A program made the translations under genes and the position numbers. A stretch of DNA of 64,000 nucleotides from Physcomitrium patens (taxonomy: Eukaryota > Streptophyta > Bryopsida > Funariales > Funariaceae), in NCBI RefSeq assembly GCF_000002425.4, contig NC_037255.1, positions 1,991,847 through 2,055,846 of the forward strand. The letters run 5' to 3'. A model generated the notes under the pieces. That model did not search any database. It had not been told where the DNA came from and saw only the letters and a list, made by a program, of their open reading frames with translations. Below, one piece after another: positions 50,460 through 62,697 of this stretch (position 1 is the stretch's first letter; the number at the start of each line of letters is the position of its first letter).

Positions 50460-52690
50460 CCTACAGAATATTATTATGTAGTTCTTAAGTAGATAGTGTA
50501 TATAGAAGCAAGAGTGAAGTCCTCTTTCTTCTTATTAATTTCTTTTTTGGTTCTAGTTTGGTTTCAAAGGTCTTTAGTTTTCTTGTCTTTTGACAATAAC
50601 CATTATAATTTCTACTTGATATACATACTTTTTTATTTCTATTTTGTCATCTTTCTTTGAAAAATTTTCTCTTGTTTATTTACGTTTATTAAGTTCTTGT
50701 CCTTGACAAATTGATGAGAACACACTTATAATATCAAAGCTTTTTAATTAAAAAAAGACATAAGACATAAGTATATTGGAAGTTGCACATTATTCTCTTC
50801 TAAGTTGATATTATTTTTAGTATTTTCTTTCTTTTTAAGTCATTTCTTCTATTTGTCTTAAGTTATATTATTATTATTTTTTTCTAATATTATCATGGTA
50901 GAGTTTGTTGAAATAAAGAGTGCAATGGCATAAATGTAAGTGCAATTGATGAACTTAATGCTTGTCATACACCAATTCAATTTACCACTGTAAGGAGCAA
51001 CAAGATTGATAAAAGTAAAGATATAGAGAATATTGGAGCTGCTTCAACATTTGCACCAAATCATATTACTTCTCCTATAGTAAAAAATCATTCAAGCAAT
51101 AAAAAATGAAGAGTTGCCATGCCCAAGAAGTTTGATGGTATAAGATTAAAGTTTTGAAAATTCATCAATCAAGTATAGTTAGTGATTAAAATTCAATCCT
51201 AATACTAGATAATATATATAGAGATAAGAATGAAGCCTTCTTTACTCTTTTCAATTTCTTTCTTGCTTCTAATCTAGATTTAACAATCTCTAATTTCCAT
51301 GTCTTTTAGCAATAGCCATTTCGATTTTTTTTTAATATACATACTATATTATTACTCTTTTATCACTTTCTTTTATTATAGATTTTCTAGATTTATGCAT
51401 CTTCTTCTAATTCATGTTCTTGATAGATTGATAAGAGTACACTTATAATATTAAAACTTTATTTTTTCTTAATTAAGAGTAGATTACACTTTTTTTTGAT
51501 AAGACATAAGTGTATTAGAAGTTGTGGATTACCTTCTTTTAAATTAATATTATTCTTAATATCATCTTTGTTTTCAAGTCCCTCTTTTTTTTATCTTGAG
51601 TAATATTAGATATTTATTTTCTAAGTATCATCATGGCACAACTTATTGAAATAAAGAGTATAATGGTACAAATGTAAGAGCAATTGAAAGAGTTAATGCT
51701 TGCAATGCATCAACTCAGTTTATTACCACAAGGAGTTACAAGAATGGCAGGAAGTGATGATATAGATATGATTGAAGTTGCTTCAACAACTGCATCCAAT
51801 CATGCCCCTTTTCCTATGGTAGAACATCCTTTCAATGCTAGAGAACTAAGAATAGCCTTGCTTGAGAAGTTTGATGGCACAAGATTCAAGTTTTGAAGAT
51901 TTATCAATCAAGTACAACTTGTGATTGAACTTCAATCCCAAAGCTATCCAATTCCAAGATCACAATTTAGATTCATTGATATATTACTTTCAAGTTCTTC
52001 ATTATTGTGGTTTTTATCTTTTCTTGAACAACGAGTTCAAATATTAAATAATTTGGAGGCTTTTTTAAGAGAATTTTGATCCATGTATGGAGAAAATGAT
52101 GGAACTCATGTTGTAACTAACAAGATCCATATTTTACAATAAAGAAATCAATCTGTAATATTATATGATTCACAATTTTGATAACTTGTAACTGATATCA
52201 AGTATAATGATACTATACTTATTAGCTAATTTCTCTATGGATTATAATATGAGGTAAAGAAATTGATGCTCAACTTATCTGATCCTCAAACATTGAGTTA
52301 AGTAATTGACTTTGTTGTAAGGTGTGACAATCAATTTTTAAAATTTCGATCTAAGAATTGGACTTGTGGGCCTCAATGTTACTATAATTCAATGGCAATA
52401 CCAATGCCTCTTTAATACAAACATTTAGAAGTAGAGAATATGTAAATTAATATAATACATTCAAACCTCTTATTGAGCAAGAAAAGACTCGTTGCCATCA
52501 AAAAGAATTATACCTATATTATGTATACTACTCAATATTATCCAAAGAAGCGACACAATTATAAAATGAGGAGTATAAATGTCAAAGAAGATAATATATC
52601 AAAAAATAAGTTTGACCAGCTATAATAGGGACAATTGTGGTAAGATGTGGCATTTAGCTTGAGAATGCATTGGATACCTGACTGTGGAAG
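50460..52690 (+). mobile_element. Remnant D: partly duplicated gag-bearing gypsy fragment
   Basis: Two diverged direct units of about 730 bases (50,460-51,190 and 51,195-51,910) each end with the same gag start region (MXXLIEIKSxMxQM... and LLEKFDGTRFKF). After the second unit, gag continues in broken frames (FINQVQLVIELQSQSYPIPR, ILNNLEAFLREF). It runs to a degenerate zinc knuckle region near 52,640-52,690, where element B's LTR begins. No pol belongs to it in this window. Confidence 0.7.
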
Positions 52691-53384
52691 TGTAGAATAG
52701 GTAAATAAACTTTGTAGTAACTTATTAGTTGGTTATTGACAACCTTAAGAATTAGACAGATGATTAGGTAATTTAGATGGTAATAGTAGGTTGTTAGTAG
52801 AATAAATAGTTAAGAATTCAAATGGTCATAATTTTTGGAATCCATTGGCCGACGGATCATCTTTTTGGTAGGATAAATAGGTTGAAGAAAGAGAGACCGA
52901 GAGCCAAATTGTAAGAATCATAAGCCGAGAGCAAGACTTTGAGAGTCCTAACTTGAAAGCCAGATTATGAGAGTCGTAAGCCGAGAGCCAGACTGAGAGT
53001 CGTAATCCAAGAGCCAGACTGTGAGAGTCGTAAGCCGAGAGCCAGACTGAGAGTCGTAATCCAAGAGCCAGACTGTGAGAGTCATAAGCCCAGGTAAGCT
53101 TGATGCTACCTCTTTGTTTTCTTTATTATTTGCTTATGAAGAATTGTAATTGAGAGAAGTATTATTGAATTGATAATCGTAGAATGAATTATGGATTGAA
53201 TTAAGATGGAAGTAGTAAGCCTCGGTGTTTTGTACTTTGATACTTGATTTTAGATAGCCAAAATACAATCAATTGTGACACTAACAGACCCAATTCATAC
53301 AACCAGTCTTTTCCCATGTTCGAACCCACTTCTATTACTTCAATTGCTTTGGTATACTGAAGCTTGAACACAACAAGAACAACA
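52691..53384 (+). repeat. 5' LTR of element B with internal tandem expansion
   Basis: TG...CA bounded and about 165 bases longer than the element A LTRs. The extra length comes from repeats of a GAGAGCCAGACTGAGAGTCG-like unit between about 52,895 and 53,095, where element A has a single copy. Confidence 0.88.
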
Positions 53385-53387
53385 TTT

Positions 53388-53404
53388 TGGCGTCGCTGCC
53401 GAGG
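53388..53404 (+). promoter_or_regulatory. Primer binding site of element B
   Basis: TGGCGTCGCTGCCGAGG begins three bases after the LTR end. It resembles the TGGCGCCGTTGCCGGGG site, complementary to tRNA-Asp, of Tat/Athila-type plant gypsy elements; that match is from memory of those families. Confidence 0.75.
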
Positions 53405-53723
53405 AAATGATAACAATATGAAATGTTAGAAATTGATTGTATAGGAGATGGAATTATATGTTGAATGAGAACGTGAGAAGAACCAGTTTTAGAGTTATAA
53501 ATATGTGAGTTATAATTCAAGGGAGTATTGATTTTGTAAAGAAGAATGAAAGATTATGAGTGATAATCATGAGAGAGAGGATTATCAAAGAATTAATCGA
53601 CAAGCAAAAGAAAGATAAGAACAATTACGCATAAGAAATATCCTACAAGAATGACAAAAAGAAATTGCAGGTCCAAGAAAAACCAAAGGAAGAAAAATTC
53701 AGATTCAAATAGTAAGGAGACCA

Positions 53724-54719
53724 ATGATAACACCAATGGTCGCAGGAGTGCCAAAAGTACCAATTGCAATACAAATGGGAGCAGTAGGAGACCGAACTAC
53801 AAGTGAGGCATCATTACCTACTTTTAGTGGTTGGCAGGGCTCTGATCCCGATCACCATATATCTCAATTCTTGACAACCTACGTAGCTAATAATGGTAGA
53901 ACTGAAGACATTTGGTTGAAATGGTTGCCAGCAACTTTAAAAGATACAACTTTTGAATGGTATATTCGGCAATCAGTGGATAGATTTTTCAATTGGGAAG
54001 CCTTGAGGAATGCCTTCTTAACCCATTTTAGACCAATTGGATTTGAAGATCGGCTTCGAGAAAGTTTTATGAATAGAAAGATATTTGCAGAGAAATTCAT
54101 AGAGTCCTATTATGGTGAGATCACGGATATACTTTGTAAATGGTCAAATAATCAAATGCTAGATGCATTTATATTGTCGATATTAATTAACGGTTTGCAT
54201 CCACTAGAATTAAAAATGTTTGTAAAAGAGGCTCGACCAGCTATGGTAGAGGCATCATTGGCACAAGTAAAGGTGTGAAAAGAATGTCATTATGACCAAT
54301 TGTTAATAGTAAGGGCCACGATGATTCCAAGTTTAGGAAGCCAACAAATACAACCGAGAAATGTATTGATGGATAATTATCCACAAATTGCTGCCTCCAA
54401 TGTGAAGAATGTTATGTTGCAACAACCAATTAATGCTACACCATTCCAAGCAATAGCGTCTATAATGATGATACCTTATTTTACATTGCCAACCTATCAA
54501 AAACCGGAGTTATTCACAAATGCAGTTGTTAAAGATCCAAATGAGGCCTTGTTATTAAATCTAACAAAGAAGATGGAAGAATTGGCCTTGAATTTGGCTA
54601 AAGATAAAGAAAAACAACATAAGCCTTCTAATACAAGACCTAATGTATGGTATAATAATTGTAAGGGACCAGGTCACTTTGATACGGAATGTCCATCACC
54701 CAGACAAACAGATGTTTAA
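53724..54719 (+). pseudogene. Element B gag
   Basis: Reads from an ATG (MITPMVAGVPKVPIAIQM) through the capsid core (WLKWLPATLKDTTFEWYIRQ) to a knuckle (NNCKGPGHFDTEC). A TGA at about 54,276 stands where element A has Trp (KVWKECHYDQ), a G-to-A change. Element A and B gag proteins are nearly identical otherwise. Confidence 0.88.
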
Positions 54720-55019
54720 TGTACATTTCGTGGAGGAAAGCATCTTATCCAAGATTGCTGGCATTTACAAAGGCAACAACAATTCAGTAATCAGAACATG
54801 ATTCCACTGACTCAATGGAAAGTCAATCAAGTTCAAATAAGAAATATGTATGGATGGAATGGAAATCGATCTAATCGACAAAATCAAACATTCAATAACT
54901 TTTGAAGTTCCAATTTTAATTAGGGGTCTACATCAAACCCTCAGAACTACGGAAAGGAGCAGCAGAGGTATTAGCAATATGCTCCACCGGCGTCATCGAA
55001 CCAAGTACCCTCCATACCA

Positions 55020-58000
55020 ATGGGACAACTAGGATCATTTTTTAATCCTACATGGAACAAGCCTAGTAGATATGTATCGGTGGAGTCACCCAATATACCA
55101 GATGGGGGTGCAAGAAGACCACTTTGTTGTTTCCGTTGTAGACAGATTGGTCATTATGCCAGTGTATGTCTCAATCGCAGAGTCAGTGATGATTGTGTGC
55201 CAATATGTGTGAATTACAAGCAGTCGGGATATACTTATCAGCAATGTAATCCTCAGTTCAATGTCAATAATCAAGATCAGCAGATCTAAAGCCAAGGAAA
55301 AATGGAGGAGATAAATCGAGGTCCTCAAGATTCACCAGTTCATCAAGTAGAAGTAGTCCAAGTTATCCTTACAAGAAGTCAGCAAAAGGAAAAAGGATCA
55401 ATTCAACATTTGGGTGATCTTGAAGCGAAGGACTAATTGGACCCAATTACGGAGACATCCAATCTAGGTCCTGACATGGGCCCCTTACTCAGTATAAGAC
55501 GTGAATCGATTGTGCACCCTAATGAGGTACCAATTACAGAGGCTTCGATTCCATGTCGAGCTATTCTATTCTCTAGACAGTTTTGGGAAACGTCCTTTCT
55601 ATTGAAAGCTTCTCTAAGAGGTGTGGATTCCAAGGAACCAATATATGGCCGATTGGGAGAACAATCTTATTCGTTAAAAGAACTGATTTTACAGGCTCAA
55701 TCAAATTCAATTCCAAGAGCTTTATCAATTTCGAATATAGAGAAAACTAATTTACTTGCGTCGGTGTCTAGGACTGGGAAGAAGAAATAGACATTGGAAA
55801 TTACCACTAATACAAAATCATATGATATTCTAAAAGATTTGAAGACTATACAGTCCACAATCTCTATGAGCAACTATTGGCGGTAGCACCTGAGTATCAA
55901 ACTATCTTGAATTCTTCATTAATTTATCATCGATTTTAATATAAAGAAATCCAAGAAGTAAGTTTAAATCTTGATCCGGGTGCACCTACAATTGATGTCT
56001 CAATTGATGGAGTGTTATTATCGAGAGTGTAAGTAGACGGAGGATCTAGTATAAATCTTATGAATGCTGCTACAATAGAGGAACTGGGTTTGGATCACTC
56101 TTTGTCTACTACAGTGGTTTTGAGAATGACTAACTCCAATCGAGTTAAACCTATGGATATTTTATGAAGTATTGATACAATAATTGTGGGCATTACCTAC
56201 AAAATTGATTATATTATTTTTTGATTGCAAAGCTTTATATTATCATACCTAATTTTATTGGGGCAACCATGGTAATATCAAGCTAAAGCTTGAAATGATT
56301 AGGGCCATGGTACATTGACAATCGAGAAAGATAATGATAAAATTGTACTTCAAATGTACTATGTCGAATATCATGGAGAAAGTCAAGTTACCAATTCTGA
56401 ATTTACGTTGGATTGTGAAGATGAGTCTACAGAAGAAGAAATTGGTACACCTGCCCCAATTTATGCTGATACAAGATAAGTTGTCAAGTACACTAGAATG
56501 ACCTACCAATGCAGGGGACTAGGAGAGTACTTAGTTCCTCCAAATGTTATTGACAATTCTGATCATATGATTGCATATTGGATGAATAGACGAGATGTTA
56601 AACACTTTAGTGCTATGGAACTGAAGTTGGAAAGTTTTCATGTGTCAGTTTTTATGAAAGATTCTAGAATTGAGCAGAACATTATACTAGAGAGACCTGA
56701 AATTCTACAATGTCAACCAATTAATTTAGGTACAGGGGAGGCTCTCCAAATCATTCAGATTTATGACAGTATAAAAGGTAAGGAGAAAGAAATTTCCGTG
56801 GATTACTTTTTAATGCATAAAACTGCTTTCGCATGGTCATATGCAAATTTGAAAGGAATTCCAGCTGAAGTTTGTGAGCATCGAATTATATTGGAAGAGA
56901 ACGCTACACCAATACGCCAAAGATACCATTGACTTAATACAAAATACTCACTTATGATAAAAGAAGAACTAGATAAACTCTTGGAGGTTGGATTTATCTA
57001 TCCGGTTCCTTTCAGTGAATGGATTTCATCAATTGTTATGGTACCGAAAAAGAATGGAAAAGTTTGCATCTGTCAAGATTTTTAAAAATTAAATGCGGCT
57101 ACGAAGAAGGATTATTTTCTTTTACCATTCACGGATAGTATATTAAATGCTATCACTAGACATGAATGTTATTCATTTCTTGATGGATTCTTCGGTTATA
57201 ATCAAGTTAAGATTGTAAAAGAAGACCAGTTAAAAATTATTTTTACTACGGATTGGGGGACCTTTGTCCATAAGGTTATGCTGTTTGGGCTTTGTAATGC
57301 ACCAGCTACATTTCAAAGGGTAATAATATAAGCATTTCAAGATTATCTACGAATTTCAATGGAAATATTTCTAGATGATTTCTGTACATTTAGTACAAGA
57401 GCCAACCACTTAGAATGTCTAGATCAATGTTTGAATCAATGTGCCAAATATGAAATTTCTTTAAATTCAAAAAAATACCAATTTGGTGTGCCTTTTGGTA
57501 AATTTTTGGGTTATATAGTTTTCATGACAAGCATTGCTACAGATCCGGATAAAAAAAAGATTATAGTAGAATTAAAGCAACTAAACACTGTTATGGATGT
57601 TCGAGCATTTGTCAGCCATGTCAATTATTATCGATGATTTATCTATCTATTTATAGTTATATGCCTTCTCTTAACAAATCTCTTGAAGAAACTATCAACT
57701 GATGGAACCAATCTATTTTGGACAAAGGAATGTACAATTGCATTCGAAATATTGAAACAAAAATTGGTTTCAATATCAATATTGGTGGCACCTTATTAGA
57801 CAAAATCATTCCAAGTTTATGTGGATGCATTTAATGTCGCGATTGATTCTGTGCTAAGCCAGAAAGATGACCGAGGTTTTGATCACCCTATTTATTATGC
57901 TTATCATCAATTGATAGCAGCTGAAAGAAATTATACAACAACCAAAAGAGAAGCATTGGGAATGATTTATTCCTTACAAAAGTTTCGATATTATCTTCTT

Positions 58001-58460
58001 GGTTATAAATTTGTTTTCCATGTCGACCATGATGCTTTAAAATATATGATTAATAAGCCTGAATTGAGTGGTCGTATTGCATGATGGCTTCTACTCTTGT
58101 AGGAATTTGACTTTATTATTCAGGTAAGACTAAAAAAATCACATTCCAATGTGGACCATTTATCTCGGTCATCCAATATATTGGATAATGAACCCATTAA
58201 CGATGTACTACCTGATGCGGGACTGTTTACAGTAGATGTAATTACTCCAGAGTATAGTGAAATAATTCAATACTTGACATTTCAAATCTTTCCACCTAAT
58301 TTTAATGAAAAGCTTAAATGATGCTTAATATTAAAATGTACACCTTATACGATGATTGGTGAAGCTTTATATAAACAAGGCAAGGATGGAGTTTTGCTAT
58401 GCTGTATTTATCAGATTGAAGTGCGTACTATATTAGAAGGTTGCCACTTCGACAGTTGTG
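55020..58460 (+). pseudogene. Element B zinc knuckle, protease, RT, RNase H and partial integrase
   Basis: A CCHC knuckle (CFRCRQIGHYASVC) lies near 55,125. A retropepsin-like segment around 56,030-56,100 reads VDGGSSINLMNAATIEELGL, with DGG rather than the usual DSG/DTG. RT blocks run from about 56,940 to 57,640 (FLDGFFGYNQVKI, LFGLCNAPATFQRV, EIFLDDFCTFS). RNase H is at 57,821-58,084 (AAERNYTTTKREALGMIYS). The integrase start is near 58,350-58,460 (ILEGCHFDSCGGYF). In-frame stops occur in protease, RT and between blocks. Confidence 0.85.
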
Positions 58461-58480
58461 GTGGATATTTTGCGATGTCG

Positions 58481-59678
58481 TGTTGTAACACGACTATATG
58501 GTGAAAATACAAAGGAAGAAGATTTTATTATTATTTAGTCATCTTAAATGTTAGTAGTAGCGACCAATTCCAGTGCCAATATTCAGGGGCCAGTTATTGT
58601 CACCTCATCGTAGTTAGTCGAGGCATACTTACCAGTAATGAAATGCTTCGTTTAATTCCAATAACAAGAGTCAGCAGAAAGAAAAAGGACTAATTCAACG
58701 TTGAGTGAGCTTGATGTGAAGGGCCAATCTAATCCAATTACGGAGACGTGTAATCTACGTCCTGTTACGGCCTCTTATCCATTATGAGACCTGACTCGAT
58801 TGGCAACCCAATGAGGTCCCAATGCAAAGGCTTCGGCTCCATTGTAAGCTGTTCCGTCGGCTGGACCAATTCAGGAAGTCCAAGGCAGGAGGATATTGGA
58901 CCACATGGGGGGATAAGCTGTTCTTTTGGCTGGACTAATTCGGGAGGTCCAAGGCGGGAGGATTGGACCACATAGGAGAAAAAACTCTATCAGCTGGACC
59001 AATTCGGGAAGACCGAGGACAAAATCGTGCTCGGACGGTAACTCAAGGGTCTTTTTAAGAGATCGGAGAAGGAATTGGAGAGACTGACTTATGGAGGGAT
59101 ATTGGAGGAAGAGAGGATTTTGTGTCGTTTGGGATCATTATTGGATTTTGGGGGGTTTTTAAAGCCAGTGATGTTCTCTGTTATTTTAGATCTTTGAGAA
59201 ATAAAACCGATTTATAAATTTTTGGATTTCGTAATATTTATAGCATTTTTATAGATAAAAATTTAGAAACTTATTGGTATGCTTGTTGTGAATGTGTGCA
59301 AGAGGTTTGAGGTCAATTGAATGGCTAGATCGATACATACGAAGGTTTTGTGAGCTAAGGTCTCGAGATTTAGGATTTTGAGGACCAGTAAGTTTTTCTT
59401 AGATATCTAGCAATCTGCTAGTCGGATAGAGGAGATTTTTAGTTTTATCAATAGAAGACTTGATTTCCTATTTGCAAGTAAAATTTGGAAGCAATCGAAT
59501 GGTGGAAAAAGGAGATATCAGCATTAGAAGTTTGGCATTAGATTGAAGAAGGAGAGGCCGACCGACATCTGAGCGGAATTTTGTCATCAACTAATTGGAC
59601 CCTTTGTTGTAATTTTCTTTTACCTTCTATAGCCAGGTGCCCAGTGCATTCTCAAGTAAGACTTCATGTAATATGACA
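58481..59678 (+). repeat. Probable 5' LTR of element C
   Basis: Starts TGTTGTAACACG at the point where element B integrase ends, and ends ACA just before the possible primer binding site. It contains three tandem units of about 68 bases (58,846 to about 59,040) with the shared core GCTGGACCAATTCGGGAAG. Boundaries are approximate because the 3' LTR is outside the window. Confidence 0.55.
58846..59040 (+). repeat. Three tandem 67-69-base repeats inside the element C LTR
   Basis: Units begin at about 58,846, 58,915 and 58,982. Each has a GCTGG-AC-AATTC core, a GGTCCAAGGC-like part and a GGACCACAT part, diverged by several bases. They could be LTR enhancer-type repeats. Confidence 0.75.
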
Positions 59679-59923
59679 TTAGTGGTGAACCGGATGTGAA
59701 AGCTTGAGGTAGGAGGTATTAGAATTTGTTTATATTCATTCTTATTTTTATGGAGAACGAGATTAAAAATTTTGAGGGAGTTTTTGGTGGAGTTTCTTCT
59801 AAAGGACAAGGTGTATGCATGGATCCATCCATAGCTAGTATGTTTCAAGCCTTATCACTATCTATGCAATAACAGTAAAGCAATGATCGCAAAGAAGCTT
59901 TACCAACCAAAGCATTGTAAGCA

Positions 59924-60892
59924 GTGGTCAATAAAATTGATCAATTTGATGGAAGGGATATTTCAAGGTATTTAAGATGTTATGTTCAAGAAATGGAATT
60001 AAATCAGGTTTCTGAGAAGAAGGTGGTTGAATTTTTTGGACTTGCCATGATACCAGAGATAAGAGAACATATTACATCGATTATGGATCATTATGGAAAT
60101 TCATGGGAGATTTTTTTGTGTGCATTAAAAGATGAATATTTCTTTGAGGACACTGATCGTGTTACTAAGAAACTATTTTTAGAATAGATTGAGCAGCCTA
60201 ATAAAAATTTGTAAGCAACCGAGCTACTAAGGGAGTTTGAGAGGCAGTACTCTCAATTGTCGGAGGTAGAAAAATTGACATTAGAGCCAAACAAGGTTGA
60301 ATTATTTTTCCAGGCTGCTGATAGAGAATTACAAGGAAAATTGGAGTTGCTTCTTGAAGACATAGAAGAAGATGAAGGATTGACAACAAAGTGGAAAAAT
60401 GTTGAAAGTGCGGTAGGTTTGCTTGTAAAAAGAGAAAGGAGGAAGGATAGGAGTAATATTCCAAAAGCAGTACAAGCACCTAAAATTCCAATACATACAA
60501 CACGACGAACAATGCCTGCTATTCAACCTTCAACATCTTTACCAAAAAAAGCAAATATGGAGATCGAAGAAATTATACGAGGAATGCGAGATCTTCAAAT
60601 CAAATTGGTAAGTCTTGAAGAAAATACTTCTACAAATAATTTGAAGAATGTTTCAAAACAAGGGTATGTACAAAGATGTATTTGGTGTGATGATGCTTCG
60701 CATACTAAGAAGGATTGCGACGAATTTAATAACATGATATGGCAAGAAGTTATTTGCTTAAAAGATGGAAAGATAGCATTAAAGGATATGGAGGTCCTCC
60801 TTAAAACCAATTTTGGCAAGGAAGGTATGAGAGCATTGATTCAAGATTACTTAAAAGCGCATGAAACAGCAGCACATTGTCGTAATATGTGA
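59924..60892 (+). pseudogene. Element C gag
   Basis: Two open stretches (59,924-60,187 and 60,257-60,892) are separated by a TAG and a frame-neutral gap. The first reads INKIDQFDGRDISRYLRCY-like capsid sequence. The second is a charged gag region ending in a knuckle-like CIWCDDASHTKKDC, followed by a further Cys/His remnant (HCRNM, then a stop). No full-length product is possible. Confidence 0.72.
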
Positions 60893-60939
60893 AGTCTTGC
60901 TTGAGAATGCTCCGAGCACCTGGCTGTGGAAGGAAGAAT

Positions 60940-62600
60940 AGAAATTGTAATAATAAAATCCTAATTCTAATAGAATACTAACAATACTCTAATTAGATCA
61001 TAATAATGCTAAACAAGCTTAATCGAATTCAAAAAAACCTCAAAGAAATTTCAAACAAATAATAAGAATTGTTAAAAAAATATTAGAAGGATCACAAATA
61101 TCACTCAAATATATCTCAATTCAATCTTAATTTAATTCTAGTTAAAATCCTATTGAACTTCATTAAAACTTTGGGCCAAAACTAATTGAATCTTAAATCC
61201 TAATAAAATCCTAAATCCTAAATCAAACCCTAAACAAACCTTAAACCAAACCCCAACCAAATCCTAAACCAAATCCTAACCAAATCCTAAACCAAATCCT
61301 AACTAAATCCTAAACCAAACCCTAATCCAAATCCTAAACCCTAAACCAAACTCTAACCAAACACTAAATCCTAAATAAATCCTAATCAAATCCTAATTCA
61401 AATCCTAAATCCTAAACCAAATCCTAATCCAAATCCTAAATACTAAACCCTAAATCAAACCCTAATCCAAACCCTAATCAAATCTTAAACCAAATCCTAA
61501 ACCAAATCCTAACCAAACCCTAACCAAACCCTAAACCAAACCCTAGTAATTCCTACAATAGATTTAAACCTCAATAACTAATTAATAAACCGTTGATCTT
61601 AACTCAAATTTTGTACACTTCTTAAAAACTAAGTTCAAGACAAGTACAAAAAAATTGCAAAAGGATCGGAGTTACAAAATTGACGATAACCTCAAAAATG
61701 TGCTCGGATATTGGCCGGCCTCCTTCTCTAATCTTGATGCCAATCTTCCAGAGCCAATATCTCTTGTTTGCACCGTTCGATTGATCTCAAAATTCTCATA
61801 CGCATAGAAAAACAAGTTTAATATCCTCTCACACAATTTTCACTCCAATTCAATCAGTAGATTGTAAGAAATCTTAAAAATCCTCACTAGACCTAAAATT
61901 CTACTTACTGAGACCTTGACCCACTTAAACCTCAATATCCTTCAATTCAACCGTTAGATTGAGCTCAAATTCACAATTCATATTAAACACAACTATAACC
62001 ATAAACCCACAAAATTTCACTTGTAGATCTACTACAAAACTATTGAAAACACCCAAAACATAAACCCTATTTTATTTCATAAAATCCAAATCATCCGAAA
62101 CAAACCTTGACTTTGCAAAGCTATTTCAAAGTCAATACAGATTCAAATCACCCAAAATCAACATTTATAGAAATTCTATTCAATCTTCTATCAAATTCTA
62201 CTCTCCGATTTGCCAAAGAGTCCTTGAATCGCCATCAGAGCGTAGTTTTGTGCCTTGAGGTCTGATTTCAACCCAGGTTCATAACCGGTGCTCTTTGGAT
62301 ATCAACTTTCGTCTTCTTGAGGTAATTTTTACTAATTTGTACTCCTAACTCTTTCCTACATATGTCTATATCCTTTATTTTTCTAATCTACCTTTTTTTG
62401 CTTTATTTATGGCCTTACAAAGTAAATAGAAGCATAATTTGTAAATAGGCAGTATTAGCAGCTTTAATTTTTCTAGCCTTTGACTAATATCTATTTTTCC
62501 AAGATAATTTGCTATAATATTTTTGAAGTGATCCCTCAAAACATGATATTTTCTTCACTCTTTCACTTATTATCTATGTTACATCATGACAACATGAGAG
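60940..62600. other. Noncoding block between gag and protease of element C
   Basis: About 1.7 kb without coding potential. It is rich in CCTAAA-type repeats in its first third and AT-rich afterwards. It begins at the end of gag (LAVEG codons). The D remnant gag ends at the equivalent codons (LTVE), where element B starts. It may be an insertion in element C or a long internal spacer of this family. Confidence 0.5.
61180..61548 (+). repeat. Degenerate CCTAAA-rich, telomere-like array
   Basis: Dozens of CCCTAAACC, TCCTAAACC and TCCTAACC units are separated by AAA or CAAA spacers. The motif is close to the plant telomere repeat CCCTAAA, but units are interrupted and never form a clean run, so this is an interstitial, decayed or unrelated array. 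Confidence 0.85.
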
Positions 62601-62697
62601 TGCAAGTTATGGTGCTAGAGTAGATGATGACTTTGGTAGAAATATTGAAACTAGTGGATTTTGGACTTCTGCCATTTCTACTATGTAAGAAGGGAAA

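Larger units (their letters stand above)
52691..58480 (+). mobile_element. Element B: gypsy element of the same family as A, 3' truncated
   Basis: It starts with an LTR (52,691-53,384) matching the element A LTRs in reverse complement. A primer binding site (TGGCGTCGCTGCCGAGG, from 53,388), gag, a second zinc knuckle, protease, RT, RNase H and the first part of integrase follow. Similarity stops near 58,470 inside the integrase zinc-binding region, where a different LTR-like sequence begins. The rest is therefore either displaced beyond the window by element C or lost. Stops and frameshifts are frequent. Confidence 0.9.

Noticed and set aside
61180..61548. True chromosome end
   Set aside because: The array is degenerate and flanked on both sides by retrotransposon coding sequence.
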